From positions 1-64,000 of the forward strand of contig JAAYBD010000029.1 of assembly GCA_012719035.1 (NCBI GenBank): a stretch of DNA of 64,000 nt, given 5' to 3'. The notes beneath the pieces were generated by a model. That model was not told the DNA's origin and made no database searches. It saw only the letters and a list, made by a program, of their open reading frames with translations. The stretch is from Clostridiales bacterium. GTDB lineage: Bacteria; Bacillota; Clostridia; Oscillospirales; Oscillospiraceae. Within the stretch, counting starts at the first letter, position 1, and every line of letters starts with the position of its first letter. Below, in pieces: positions 49,196 through 59,131 of the stretch. The position numbers and the translations under genes were made by a program.

Positions 49196-51838
49196 ATGGA
49201 AAAGTTTGGACTTAACGAACTGAGAGAAAAATTCCTTTCATTCTTTGAGAGCAAGGAGCATATGCGCCTGCCCAGTTTTTCTCTGATACCGCAGAATGAT
49301 GCATCACTGCTGCTCATAAACTCCGGCATGGCGCCGATGAAACCATGGTTTACGGGGGAGCAGGAGCCGCCCAGCCGCCGCGTCACCACCTGCCAGAAGT
49401 GCATACGTACGGGCGATATTGAAAATATCGGTCAAACTGCCCGCCACGGCACATATTTTGAAATGCTCGGGAACTTCTCTTTCGGCGATTACTTCAAAAA
49501 AGAAGCTATTGCGTGGAGCTGGGAGTTTCTCACTTCACCGAAATGGCTGGGAATGGACCCGGATAGACTGTATCCCTCCGTCTACGTTGAAGACGATGAG
49601 GCACTTGCAATCTGGCACGATGAAATCGGCATACCCGAGGAGCGCATAACGAAGCTGGGCAAGGAGGATAACTTCTGGGAACATGGTTCCGGTCCGTGCG
49701 GTCCCTGCTCAGAGATATATTATGACCGCGGCGAAAAATATGGCTGCGGCAAGCCCGACTGCAAGGTTGGCTGCGACTGTGACCGGTACATCGAGATATG
49801 GAACAACGTGTTCAGCCAGTTCAGCAATGACGGTGCGGGAAACTATACTGAACTTACACAGAAAAACATTGATACAGGCATGGGACTTGAGCGTCTTGCA
49901 GTTGTATGTCAGGACGTTGATTCACTGTTTGATGTCGATACGGTTATGAGCATCACAAATAAGGTGAGCGAAATAACAGGTGCGCGCTATGGTCAGTCGA
50001 AGAAGGTTGATACCTCACTTCGCGTCATTACCGACCATATCAGAAGTGCGACCATGATGATTTGCGACGGTGTTCTGCCCTCTAACGAGGGACGCGGCTA
50101 CGTTTTGCGCAGACTTCTGCGCCGCGCCGCACGCCATGGCAAGCTTCTTGGAGTGAATGATCCTTTCCTTTATGAGGTCTGCGCCACCGTTATCGAAGAG
50201 AATAAAATCGCCTATCCTGAACTTGTAAATAAGCAGGACTACATTACACGCGTTATCAGGATAGAGGAAGAAAATTTTGCAAAGACCATAGATGCGGGTA
50301 TGAAAATCGTATCCGAAATGCTTGAGGAACATAAGGAAAAAGGCGAAACGGTGTTCAGCGGAGCTGGAGCTTTCAAGCTTTATGACACCTATGGCTTCCC
50401 CGTAGACCTCACAGCCGAAATCGTGGAGGAACAGGGACTGCAAATCGACCGCAAGGTATTTAACGAGTGCATGCAGGAGCAAAGAGTCCGCGCAAGAGAG
50501 GCGAGAGCCGCCATGGGCGACCTTGCATGGGCGGGAATCGACCTTGGTCTTGACAACACACCAACGCAGTTTGTAGGCTATGACCGAACAGAGGACGAAT
50601 GCAAGGTACTTGCAATCGTTGTCGGTGAGGAGATTTGCACAAAAGCGAGTGAGGGAGACGAGGCTATCATCGTTCTCGACAAGACACCGTTTTATGCGGA
50701 AATGGGCGGTCAGACAGCCGATAACGGCTTCATAAAGACGGAAATGGGCTCTTTTGAGGTCACAGATGTACAGAAAAACAAGGCCGGAAAATATATGCAT
50801 CACGGTATTATGAAAAGCGGAGAAATCTCCGTTGGTGATACTGCAAACGCAAAAATCGACCTTGAGCGCCGCAAAGCAATTATGCGTGCGCACTCGGCGA
50901 CCCATCTTCTGCATAAGGCACTGAAAAATGTTTTGGGAGACCATGTAGAACAGGCGGGCTCGCTTGTTGAACCAGATAGACTGCGCTTTGACTTTACACA
51001 CTTCAGCGCCATAAGTGAGGAAGAAATAAGGCTTATTGAAAAGCAGGTGAACAGCGCAATTCTTGAAGGCTATAGCATTGATATCAATGAAATGCCTATG
51101 GCAGAAGCTAAAAAGATAGGTGCTGCTGCCCTGTTCTCCGAGAAGTACGGGGATATTGTAAGGGTTGTAAACATGGGCGGATACTCTATCGAGCTTTGCG
51201 GAGGGACACACCTTGACAACACTGCTAAGGTCGGCCCGTTCCGCATAAGAAGCGAATTTTCCGTTGCTTCGGGCATAAGGCGTATAGAAGCCATGGTCGG
51301 CGAGGTGGTCATAGAGGAGATGCACAGAGGCTCCGAAATCCTCCGCCGTATATCCGAAGCGCTGAAAACGAATCCCAACGACATCGAAGAAAAATTCGGT
51401 CAGCTTGTTCAAGATTTCAAGAACGCCCGAAAGCTGGTTGAAAAGCTTCAGGCACAGCAACTGAAAGTGGAAGCAGACAGGGTAATGTTCGGCGCAAAAC
51501 CAGTCAAGGGACTGAAAATAATCACAGGAGTATTTCCGGATCTTACAGCCGATGACCTTCGCCAAATGGGAGATATGCTTCGTGACCGCGATGAGAATGT
51601 TGTTGCAGTTCTGTCCTCGGTTGTCGGAGATAAGATAAGTCTGCTTGCCGTCTGCGGCAATGCCGCGATAAAGAAAGGCATCCGCGCGGGAGACATTATA
51701 AAGCATGTTACATCAATAACCGGCGGAAGCGGCGGAGGAAAACCTGAGCGTGCAATGGGCGGCGCTAAGGACGAGCTTATGCTTGATAACGCCCTTGCGA
51801 CTATTGACAACTATGTTGACGAAAGAGCGAAAGAATAA
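49196..51838 (+). CDS. alaS: Alanyl-tRNA synthetase
   Basis: An 880-residue class II synthetase. The N-terminal catalytic core includes FSLIPQNDASLLLINSGMAPMKPWFTG and RHGTYFEMLGNFSFGDYFKK. The editing domain has HSATHLLHKAL (two metal His) and CGGTHLDNT (Cys and His). The C-terminal Ala-rich DHHA1-like domain ends with GGSGGGKPERAMGGAKD. All domains are present at normal length. GGAGG lies eight bases before the ATG. Confidence 0.98.
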   Translation: MEKFGLNELREKFLSFFESKEHMRLPSFSLIPQNDASLLLINSGMAPMKPWFTGEQEPPSRRVTTCQKCIRTGDIENIGQTARHGTYFEMLGNFSFGDYFKKEAIAWSWEFLTSPKWLGMDPDRLYPSVYVEDDEALAIWHDEIGIPEERITKLGKEDNFWEHGSGPCGPCSEIYYDRGEKYGCGKPDCKVGCDCDRYIEIWNNVFSQFSNDGAGNYTELTQKNIDTGMGLERLAVVCQDVDSLFDVDTVMSITNKVSEITGARYGQSKKVDTSLRVITDHIRSATMMICDGVLPSNEGRGYVLRRLLRRAARHGKLLGVNDPFLYEVCATVIEENKIAYPELVNKQDYITRVIRIEEENFAKTIDAGMKIVSEMLEEHKEKGETVFSGAGAFKLYDTYGFPVDLTAEIVEEQGLQIDRKVFNECMQEQRVRAREARAAMGDLAWAGIDLGLDNTPTQFVGYDRTEDECKVLAIVVGEEICTKASEGDEAIIVLDKTPFYAEMGGQTADNGFIKTEMGSFEVTDVQKNKAGKYMHHGIMKSGEISVGDTANAKIDLERRKAIMRAHSATHLLHKALKNVLGDHVEQAGSLVEPDRLRFDFTHFSAISEEEIRLIEKQVNSAILEGYSIDINEMPMAEAKKIGAAALFSEKYGDIVRVVNMGGYSIELCGGTHLDNTAKVGPFRIRSEFSVASGIRRIEAMVGEVVIEEMHRGSEILRRISEALKTNPNDIEEKFGQLVQDFKNARKLVEKLQAQQLKVEADRVMFGAKPVKGLKIITGVFPDLTADDLRQMGDMLRDRDENVVAVLSSVVGDKISLLAVCGNAAIKKGIRAGDIIKHVTSITGGSGGGKPERAMGGAKDELMLDNALATIDNYVDERAKE

Positions 51839-51894
51839 AAAAGGCAAATAAGCGGCGGACGCATTGAATTATCCTTACTGAAAGGAGAACTATT

Positions 51895-52236
51895 GTGGAA
51901 GATTGTATTTTTTGCAAAATAATTTCAGGGGATATCCCCTCTGATAAGATTTACGAGGACGATAAAGTAATAGCTTTCCGCGACATCCATCCTCAGGCTC
52001 CCGTACATTTCCTTGTTGTGCCGAAAACGCACGTCAAGTCGGCAGCTGAGATAACAGCCGAAAACTCGGACGAAGTTGCCCGGTGCTTTGAGGTAATCTC
52101 AAAGCTGGCAAAGCAGGAAAAGCTTGGCGATGGATTCCGTGTAATAAACAACTGCGGCGAGAACGCGGGGCAGACAGTTCCTCACATCCATTTTCATGTC
52201 CTTGCCGGTAGGGCTTTGGGCGGAACACTTGTGTAA
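51895..52236 (+). CDS. HIT family nucleotide hydrolase (HinT-like)
   Basis: A 113-residue protein. DCIFCKIISGDIPSDKIYEDD and the catalytic triad HIHFHVLAG (HxHxH) define the HinT branch, which hydrolyses purine nucleoside phosphoramidates. The GTG start at 51895 follows AAAGGAG. It comes 56 bases after alaS, an association seen in many Firmicutes, and may remove aminoacyl-adenylate by-products; that link is inference. Confidence 0.93.
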   Translation: MEDCIFCKIISGDIPSDKIYEDDKVIAFRDIHPQAPVHFLVVPKTHVKSAAEITAENSDEVARCFEVISKLAKQEKLGDGFRVINNCGENAGQTVPHIHFHVLAGRALGGTLV

Positions 52237-52284
52237 TCGTTTTAGACGCGATATAAATATTTTATAGATAAAAATCAGACGCCT

Positions 52285-52317
52285 GACGGCGGGCAGAAAT
52301 GTCCGTCGTCTTTTTTT
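52285..52317 (+). terminator. Intrinsic terminator after the HIT gene
   Basis: GACGGCGGGCA pairs with TGTCCGTCGTC (11 bp with G-U pairs), followed by seven Ts. Confidence 0.88.
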
Positions 52318-52343
52318 AACTTTAGCTGAAATGGGGATAAGAT

Positions 52344-54641
52344 ATGCGAAAACTGGCGATAGCCTCCATCGCCTTTTCAGCGGCGGTGTATATGTCACAT
52401 TATCTTGTGCCGCCCGAATTTTTGATGTTATTCGGTGCAGTATGTGCGGTGCTGTCACTTGCGGGGCTTTTTCTGAAAAGCAGTATTCGCAGGAGCTTTT
52501 TGCTTATAACAGTTGCCGCAGCACTCGGGTTTTCGATAAGCTTTATTTCTTATGTTAGTAAAACCCTGCCCGCACGTGATGTTTCCGATTCTGAGCAAAA
52601 AATCACAGCAAGGGTCACAGACTTTCCGTCGGAATCTGAGAAATATGCAAAGGTATCCATAAGGCTTACGGGAGATAATGTCCCAAATCTCAACGCTATG
52701 CTGTATTCCTTTGACAAAGATATTTTGGAGCTTTTGCCCGGGGATATCATAAACGCCGATGTTAAGCTAAAAACGGCTGATGAGCGTTACGGTGAGCCTT
52801 TCAGCAGAGACAATGCGCGAAATATCTATCTGCGCTGTTATTTGAATGGCGGGATAGAGGTAATTGGAAAAAGCCCGCTTGCTTTCCTGTATTTTCCGAA
52901 ATCAATAACAAAAAACATAAAGGAGAGCGCGGTTCGCGTATTCCCTGAGGATTCGGCTCCGTTCATCATCGCGCTGCTGACCGGCGACAAAGAGCTTCTA
53001 TACGCGGATGTTAAGCTCTATTCAGATATGGCGGCAACAGGAATTTTGCATGTTGTTGCCGTTTCGGGTATGCACGTGGCATTTCTCGTGGGATTTATTC
53101 AGATGCTTATCCGAAGAAAAAAGCTCGCCTCGATGATAGGCATACCGCTTGTGTGGCTTTTTGTTCCGATTACAGGAGCAACTCCCTCAGTGGTCAGAGC
53201 GGCATTTATGCAAAGCATGGTTCTTACAGCTCCCCTTTTTGGCAGAGAAAATGACGGTATTACCTCGCTTTCGGCGGTGCTTGCCGCGCTCCTGCTTATA
53301 AACCCAAATGCCTGCGCATCAGTCGGGCTTCAGCTTTCCTTTGCCGCAACAGCGGGCATTATATTGGCAACGCCGAAAATTAATAAGGCACTTTTATCCA
53401 GATTTAGCAAATTTGGCAGATCTTCGCGAAAAGGGAGCGGGATTCCCGGAAGAGTGGCGGATAAAGCCCTCAAGGGAGTCTGTGCGGCATTTTCCGCTAC
53501 AATCGGCGCGCTTATCTTCTCCACGCCTGTATCGGTTTTATATTTCGGATATGTCTCAGTCATCGGCATACTCGTGAATATCCTCATATTCTGGGCGATT
53601 TCGATTTGCTTCATATTTGGATATATAGCATGTTTTATTGGGCTTATATGGCTTCCAGCAGGAACTTTTATCGGCGCTTTGACAAGCGTATTCGTAAGGT
53701 ATATTATTGCGGTAGTCGGGGCGGGTGCATCGGTACCTTATGCGGCGGTATATACGGAAAGCAACGTATTCGGTTATTGGCTTGTCCTTGTGTATATTGT
53801 TTTTATCCTGTGCTATGCATTTAGACGGAAAGAAGGGTTTCGTGCTATAATTCCGGTTTGCATTGCAGTTTCCTCATTTTGCTGTGTTATAATTTTTACA
53901 GAGTATAGCGCAAAAAATGATACGGGAACTTTTATTGCCGCAGATGTCGGTCAGGGTCAGAGCCTGATATTTACTGTAGGAAATGCTACGGCGGTTATCG
54001 ACTGCGGGGGAAAGAGTACGAACAATAATGCCGGCGATACGGTTGCAAGCCTGCTTTTGGGAAGCGGACGGAAGACGGTGGATGTTCTGGCGCTTACGCA
54101 CTTTGACGAAGATCATGTTAACGGTGCCGTTCGCCTCATGGCACGTATGAATGTAAGGTGTCTTGTTGTACCTGACGGTTATTTTGACAGAGCCGCGAGG
54201 GAAGAAGTTCTTAGCGCTGCGGAAAAGTACGGAGTTCAGGTTTACATAATTCGGGAAGATGCTGTAATAACGGCAGGGGATCTGAAAATAAACGTCTATA
54301 CCACAAAGGGGCGGGATGAATACGGTCTGATGTTTATGGCATGCCTTGGTGATTTTGAGGCGTTTATCAGCGGTGATGCGACTATTTCCGAGGAACAGCG
54401 GTTTTTGATAAATCATACTCTTCCCGATACTGAACTGTTTGTGGCTGGGCATCACGGCTCAAAATACTCAAGCTGCGATGAGCTTTTAAATGCTCTGAAC
54501 GCTGAATATGTTATAGTTTCATGCGGATACAACAGCTATGGGCATCCGACGGAGGAAGCGCTTAAAAGATTCAAAAATGCAGGGATGGAGATATATAGGA
54601 CCGATCAAATGGGAACTATAAGTGTAAAAATAGGCGGCTGA
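52344..54641 (+). CDS. comEC: ComEC/Rec2 family DNA-uptake channel
   Basis: A 765-residue protein. N-terminal membrane helices and a soluble OB-like insert (~70-170) lead to the Competence domain with HVVAVSGMHVAFLVGF. After the membrane core a metallo-beta-lactamase domain follows (~525-765) with LALTHFDEDHVNGAV and AGHHGSKYSS metal-binding motifs. It forms the inner-membrane channel for single-stranded DNA in transformation, and the lactamase domain may degrade the non-entering strand. It directly precedes holA, as in many Firmicutes. Whether the cell is competent cannot be judged from this. Confidence 0.95.
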   Translation: MRKLAIASIAFSAAVYMSHYLVPPEFLMLFGAVCAVLSLAGLFLKSSIRRSFLLITVAAALGFSISFISYVSKTLPARDVSDSEQKITARVTDFPSESEKYAKVSIRLTGDNVPNLNAMLYSFDKDILELLPGDIINADVKLKTADERYGEPFSRDNARNIYLRCYLNGGIEVIGKSPLAFLYFPKSITKNIKESAVRVFPEDSAPFIIALLTGDKELLYADVKLYSDMAATGILHVVAVSGMHVAFLVGFIQMLIRRKKLASMIGIPLVWLFVPITGATPSVVRAAFMQSMVLTAPLFGRENDGITSLSAVLAALLLINPNACASVGLQLSFAATAGIILATPKINKALLSRFSKFGRSSRKGSGIPGRVADKALKGVCAAFSATIGALIFSTPVSVLYFGYVSVIGILVNILIFWAISICFIFGYIACFIGLIWLPAGTFIGALTSVFVRYIIAVVGAGASVPYAAVYTESNVFGYWLVLVYIVFILCYAFRRKEGFRAIIPVCIAVSSFCCVIIFTEYSAKNDTGTFIAADVGQGQSLIFTVGNATAVIDCGGKSTNNNAGDTVASLLLGSGRKTVDVLALTHFDEDHVNGAVRLMARMNVRCLVVPDGYFDRAAREEVLSAAEKYGVQVYIIREDAVITAGDLKINVYTTKGRDEYGLMFMACLGDFEAFISGDATISEEQRFLINHTLPDTELFVAGHHGSKYSSCDELLNALNAEYVIVSCGYNSYGHPTEEALKRFKNAGMEIYRTDQMGTISVKIGG

Positions 54642-54652
54642 GGAGGGATAGC

Positions 54653-55696
54653 TTGGCGAAGAATGATAAACGCGAAAAAAAGACAGATTACGGTTCTGTT
54701 TTACGCGATCTGAAGGAAAATGGTCCGGGAAGGCTCTATCTGCTTTGGGGAGCTGAGGATTACCTGCGCGAGAGCTATTTTGATGAAATAAAAAAGCTTT
54801 GCCTTGACGGAGGGGGGGCGGATTTCAACCACCATAGACTAAGCGGAGCATCTTTGGATATGCAGAAGCTGAGCGAGTCTGTGGACACCATTCCCTTCAT
54901 GGGTGAAAGAACGCTTGTTGAAGTGCGGGATTTTGATATCAATTCGATAAAAGACGAACAGGTGGATAGGCTTAAAAACATAGTTTCCGATATTCCGGAA
55001 TATTCAACGGTGGTTTTTCTTCTTCCCACGGGCTATGAGCCCGACGGGCGCCTTACGGCGATAAAGACGTTAAAAAAGCTTGGAAATGCGATAGAATTTA
55101 CTACTCAGCCGCAGAGCCTTTTGATAAATTGGATAACGCGGCGCTTTGCCGCCTTGGGCAAGAGCATTGGCAAAGAAGGGTGCGAGAAGCTGATTTTTAC
55201 TTCAGGTGAACTTATGACAAGACTTATACCGGAAATCGAAAAAATTGCCGCCTGTGCGAAGTCCGATGCGGTGACAGTCAAAGATATCGAGAAAGTTGCC
55301 CAGCGCATACCCGAGGCAAGCGTATTTGAGATGACCGACCGCCTGGCGCAAAAAAATTTCAATGCCGCGGCGGAGCTTATGGCAGAGCTTTTGCAATCTG
55401 GCGAACATCCTATAAAAATTCTTGCTATGATAGGCTTCCAGATGCGCAGGCTCTTCACTGCGAAAGTGGCACTGGACAAAGGTTTGGGCAAGGATTTTGT
55501 AATGGAGGCCTGCGGAATAAATCATCCGTTTTTTGCTGAAAAACTCCTCAAGTCCGCTTCAGGCTTCTCATTAGATAAGCTGAAAACGGCGGTTGAATTA
55601 TGCGCGGAAAGCGATTACCGAATGAAAAGCTCATCCGAGGACGATGGGGATATTCTGAAAGAGCTTTTACTTAGGATCGCTGTGGAGGAGACTTGA
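54653..55696 (+). CDS. holA: DNA polymerase III subunit delta
   Basis: A 347-residue clamp-loader delta. The N-terminal YLLWGAEDYLRESYFDEIK, the DTIPFMGERTLVEVRDF block and the three-domain length are typical. It opens the beta clamp during loading. The TTG start follows GAGGAGGGAT. It is 11 bases after comEC, and its TGA overlaps the rnmV ATG by one base (TGATG), so the three are a transcription unit. Confidence 0.93.
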   Translation: MAKNDKREKKTDYGSVLRDLKENGPGRLYLLWGAEDYLRESYFDEIKKLCLDGGGADFNHHRLSGASLDMQKLSESVDTIPFMGERTLVEVRDFDINSIKDEQVDRLKNIVSDIPEYSTVVFLLPTGYEPDGRLTAIKTLKKLGNAIEFTTQPQSLLINWITRRFAALGKSIGKEGCEKLIFTSGELMTRLIPEIEKIAACAKSDAVTVKDIEKVAQRIPEASVFEMTDRLAQKNFNAAAELMAELLQSGEHPIKILAMIGFQMRRLFTAKVALDKGLGKDFVMEACGINHPFFAEKLLKSASGFSLDKLKTAVELCAESDYRMKSSSEDDGDILKELLLRIAVEET

Positions 55697-56280
55697 TGAT
55701 AAAGGTAAATGAGGTCGTTGTCGTTGAGGGACGCTATGACAAAAACACCCTCAGCCAGATTATCGACGGAACGATAATCGAGACCGAGGGTTTTGGGATA
55801 TTTTCTGATAAGGAAAAGCTGGAGCTTTTGCGCAGGCTTGCCGAAAAAAGGGGGCTCATCATACTAACCGACAGTGATGGCGCGGGTTTTGTTATAAGAA
55901 ATTACCTGAAAGGCTCTATAGACCCTAAATTCGTGAAAAATGCCTATATACCTGACATTATGGGCAAGGAAAAAAGAAAATGCTCGCCCTCCAAAGAGGG
56001 AAAAATCGGCGTTGAGGGGATGAGTCGCGAGGTCATAATATCGGCTTTAACTAAGGCGGGCGTATCTTTCGTGGAAAATGGCAGTGAAAATCCGCGCGGC
56101 ACAATAACTAAAGCCGATCTTTTTGAATTGGGACTCTCTGGCGGAGCAAAAAGCCGCGAAAAAAGGCAGAGACTGCTGAAAGAGCTTCATCTGCCGGAGA
56201 GGCTTTCTTCCAACGCCCTGCTTGACATTTTAAACGCGCTGATGTCAAAAGATGAGCTTTATAAGCTGCTTGGATCATGA
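55696..56280 (+). CDS. rnmV: Ribonuclease M5
   Basis: A 194-residue Toprim protein. VVVVEGRYDKNTL supplies the Toprim Glu, LIILTDSDGAGFVIRN the DxD motif, and the C-terminal ~80 residues (DLFELGLSGGAKSREKRQRLLKEL) match the DUF4093 tail of RNase M5. It matures the 5S rRNA precursor. Start ATG at 55696 is chosen over TTG at 55693 because GTGGAGGAG gives ideal spacing. It is the last gene of the comEC-holA-rnmV unit. Confidence 0.9.
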   Translation: MIKVNEVVVVEGRYDKNTLSQIIDGTIIETEGFGIFSDKEKLELLRRLAEKRGLIILTDSDGAGFVIRNYLKGSIDPKFVKNAYIPDIMGKEKRKCSPSKEGKIGVEGMSREVIISALTKAGVSFVENGSENPRGTITKADLFELGLSGGAKSREKRQRLLKELHLPERLSSNALLDILNALMSKDELYKLLGS

Positions 56281-56474
56281 AAGCGCCTGCACGCACAAAA
56301 ATGAACATCACCTGCTGTTTTACCTATATATAGTGAGAAAACTGTTAATTATGTTTTTGACATACAAATAAATGTAGCGCTTGTGATGGAAATGTGATAC
56401 AATACCGCAATAAAGATTATTACATAATGATAAATGCCTAAAAAAGCAAAAACTGAATTTGAGGGAGAACTGTC

Positions 56475-56936
56475 ATGAGATGTCCTTTTTGTGGTTATGC
56501 CGAAAGTAAAGTTATTGATTCGCGCCCGGCAGAGGAAGGTGCAACCATACGCCGCCGCAGGGAATGTCTTGCCTGCCAAAAAAGGTTTACTACCTATGAG
56601 ATTATGGAGCGGCTTCCGCTTGTCGTTGTAAAGCGCGACGGCAGTCGTCAGACTTTCGACAAAATCAAGGTTATGAACGGCATGCTTAGAGCTTGCGAAA
56701 AACGACCGGTCTCGATTCAGGCGCTTGAAAAAATAGCGGACGATATCGAGCAGGAACTTCAAAACTCGCTTGAGCGCGAGGTGACCACTACCGAAATAGG
56801 TGAAATGGTCATGCAAAAACTTAAAGATGTCGATGAAGTTGCCTATGTGCGTTTTGCGTCTGTTTACCGCCAATTTAAGGACGTAAACACCTTTTTCGAG
56901 GAATTATCAAAGCTTATCGACGGTAAAAAAGTTTAA
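56475..56936 (+). CDS. nrdR: Transcriptional regulator NrdR
   Basis: A 153-residue protein. A zinc ribbon with Cys3/Cys6 and Cys31/Cys34 ([23 protein letters not shown]) precedes an ATP-cone domain with [13 protein letters not shown]. It represses ribonucleotide reductase genes in response to dATP/ATP. Length is standard. GAGGGAG precedes the ATG. The 194-base gap upstream carries an extended -10 like TGATACAAT (56395-56403). No nrd genes are in the window. Confidence 0.96.
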   Translation: MRCPFCGYAESKVIDSRPAEEGATIRRRRECLACQKRFTTYEIMERLPLVVVKRDGSRQTFDKIKVMNGMLRACEKRPVSIQALEKIADDIEQELQNSLEREVTTTEIGEMVMQKLKDVDEVAYVRFASVYRQFKDVNTFFEELSKLIDGKKV

Positions 56937-57310
56937 AGAATCGAGCCTATCGTTATACGCTCCATTGCGGATATGCTGCGAAGCTGCTCTTTAAGCCTTC
57001 TGTATGCAGCTTCCGGCACTTCTTCCTCGCTTTGCAGTTTCGACAGGAGCTCGTAGTATGCGTCCGTAACGAGATCGACCTCGCTGTGGCGCAGCATTAT
57101 ATGAGTGTATGGCTCCCAGCTGAGCCAATTGTCCAAAGACTCTTTAACGAGCGATATCGCAGCATCAGCGTCACCGTTAATGAAGAGCTTTTCGGCGGCT
57201 TCTACGTCGTTGGTAAGCATATCGGTTCTGCTTTCAACATATCGAATGTTTACCAGAGAAAGTGCAAAAATTATGAGAATCAGCGATACGGCAACAAGTT
57301 CGCGCTTCAT
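56933..57310 (-). CDS. DUF4363 family protein
   Basis: A 125-residue protein with one N-terminal membrane segment ([18 protein letters not shown]) and an extracytoplasmic helical domain of about 100 residues containing [20 protein letters not shown]. This matches DUF4363, of unknown function. It overlaps the DUF421 gene stop by four bases (ATGA) and its own stop overlaps the convergent nrdR stop. The DUF421-DUF4363 pair recurs in spore-forming Clostridia, as far as I recall. Confidence 0.8.
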   Translation of the reverse strand: MKRELVAVSLILIIFALSLVNIRYVESRTDMLTNDVEAAEKLFINGDADAAISLVKESLDNWLSWEPYTHIMLRHSEVDLVTDAYYELLSKLQSEEEVPEAAYRRLKEQLRSISAMERITIGSIL

Positions 57311-57987
57311 TTTTTATCCTCCGATTTTGCAAAGTAAATCTGTCCGGCTTCGTTCACCGACATTAAATATACGTCCTTTGGGCTTTTTACCTTACGTGCG
57401 GTAAGCTCTTTCTGAAGCCATTTCTCATCCTTTTCTATAAGACTGAGATTCTTTTTCATAATTTGCCCGTTATTTATGACTATAACGGGATAGCCGCTGT
57501 CGCTGGTTTCAAGCTGCAGCTGACCTGCGGTTACTGGGCGTTCCGAAGGAAAAAGGACTATATTAAGATTTCCGTCCGTTTCAAGAATGGCATACTTTAT
57601 TTTGCTTATATCCAGAACACTTTGATTGCGAAGTTCCTCCGCAAGCTCGTCCGGTGTGAAACGGTTTTTCTTCATCTGCTCTTGGTTTATTACGCCGTCT
57701 ATTATCAAAAAACTTGGTTTTCCGCACAAAAGCTCTTTTGCGCGGGTGCTTTTTACCATAATTCCTGAAATAATAAGTTCGCAGCACAGCAGGATGATTA
57801 TCGGCAGGACCCCGTTCATCAGAGGTATGCCGATATCTTGGAGCGGATGCGCCGCAATGTCTGAAATTAAGACTGTTATTACAAGTTCGGAAAGCTCCAA
57901 TTCACCAAGCTGCCGCTTTCCCATCAAACGCATTGCGGTAAGAAGCGCAAGAAAAATAATAATGGTTCTCAAGAAGATAATTGCCAA
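57307..57987 (-). CDS. DUF421 (YetF-like) membrane protein
   Basis: A 226-residue protein: three membrane helices (~1-22, ~30-50, ~60-80), including FLALLTAMRLMGKRQLGELELSELVITVLISDIAAHPLQD, the YetF/DUF421 signature. A cytoplasmic domain with GKPSFLIIDGVINQEQMKKNRFTPDEL follows. The TTG start at 57987 follows CAGGGGG and matches the family N-terminus. An in-frame ATG at 58023 and a much longer frame have no ribosome site. Function is unknown; homologues are often in spore or envelope operons. Coupled to DUF4363 by a four-base overlap. Confidence 0.82.
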   Translation of the reverse strand: MAIIFLRTIIIFLALLTAMRLMGKRQLGELELSELVITVLISDIAAHPLQDIGIPLMNGVLPIIILLCCELIISGIMVKSTRAKELLCGKPSFLIIDGVINQEQMKKNRFTPDELAEELRNQSVLDISKIKYAILETDGNLNIVLFPSERPVTAGQLQLETSDSGYPVIVINNGQIMKKNLSLIEKDEKWLQKELTARKVKSPKDVYLMSVNEAGQIYFAKSEDKK

Positions 57988-58191
57988 TTTCAGCACCCCC
58001 TGAGTATTAGATTGACCAATCATATGCAAATTATGAAAGTATATTTTATTTTGGGTTTTGCCAGGCGGAAAAGAAGAAAAAGGGAGAGCGGATGCATCGA
58101 TTTTATGCATATCAACGGCACAGTTCTTTAGGATGATATTATGCGCTGATGCAGAGTGGCATATAGCAGTTTTACATTTAGGAGGTGTTCT

Positions 58192-59025
58192 ATGAAATTT
58201 ACAAAAATGCAGGGCTGCGGAAATGACTATGTATATGTAAACTGTTTTGAGGAAGCGGTTGCTGACAGACCGAAGCTTGCGCGATTTGTAACAAACCGTA
58301 ATTTCGGCATTGGAAGCGACGGGCTTATTTGCATTTGCCCTTCCGATGTTGCCGATTTTAAAATGGATATGTACAACATAGACGGAAGCTCCTCCCAGAT
58401 GTGCGGGAACGGCATCCGCTGTGTGGGCAAATATGTCTATGATAAGGGCATGACAGAGAGTACAAGGATTACTGTCGAGTCCGGAGGCAGTGTCAGGACG
58501 CTTGACTTGAATGTGGAGGACGGCAAGGTTAAGACCGTCCGCGTAGATATGGGTTCGCCGGAACTGCGCCCCCAATATATCCCCTTGGCAGAGCGTGGGC
58601 GAAATTTCATAAATCGCCCCGTTATAGTAGGCGATGAGGAGTATTTTTTAACAGCACTTTCTGTGGGCAATCCTCATGCGGTAGTTTTTGTGTCCGATGT
58701 GGAAGAGATAGACATTGGAGTGATCGGACCGAAGTTTGAAAAGCATCCCTTGTTTCCCGAGCGGGTAAATACGGAGTTTGTGCAGATTATAGACGAAAAC
58801 ACCCTTAAAATGCGGGTTTGGGAGCGCGGCTGCGGTGAAACACTCGCCTGCGGCACAGGTGCTACCGCGTCTTTGGTTGCAGCGGCTCTTTGCGGTCACA
58901 CAGGAAACAGCGCGACAGTCCGTCTTTTGGGCGGGGAACTTTTCATAGAGTGGAACAGGGAAAGCAATAAGCTTTATATGACAGGACCTGCCGTTACGGT
59001 CTTTGACGGTGAGCTTTATATATAG
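58192..59025 (+). CDS. dapF: Diaminopimelate epimerase
   Basis: A 277-residue enzyme converting LL- to meso-diaminopimelate for peptidoglycan and lysine. The two active-site cysteines are in MCGNGIRC (Cys71) and ACGTGATAS (Cys220). MKFTKMQGCGNDYVYV is the family start. AGGAGGTG sets the ATG at 58192. dapL follows after 106 bases on the same strand, so the two final DAP steps are clustered. Confidence 0.96.
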   Translation: MKFTKMQGCGNDYVYVNCFEEAVADRPKLARFVTNRNFGIGSDGLICICPSDVADFKMDMYNIDGSSSQMCGNGIRCVGKYVYDKGMTESTRITVESGGSVRTLDLNVEDGKVKTVRVDMGSPELRPQYIPLAERGRNFINRPVIVGDEEYFLTALSVGNPHAVVFVSDVEEIDIGVIGPKFEKHPLFPERVNTEFVQIIDENTLKMRVWERGCGETLACGTGATASLVAAALCGHTGNSATVRLLGGELFIEWNRESNKLYMTGPAVTVFDGELYI

Positions 59026-59131
59026 ATTTGCATGTGCGACAAGCAATTTCGGCGGCAGGATTTGCTGAAATGCTGTCCTTTTATAAATACCCACGATTAA
59101 TATGAACTAAATAATCTCAAGGAGAACAACA

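Noticed and set aside
50015..51706. 563-residue frame antisense to alaS
   Set aside because: It lies wholly opposite a complete, well-matched AlaRS, has low-complexity Cys/Leu/Phe-rich composition typical of antisense shadows, and no ribosome site.
57988..58575. N-terminal extension of the DUF421 frame to 58575
   Set aside because: The ~196 extra residues are Cys/His-rich without a ribosome site and overlap the dapF start on the other strand.
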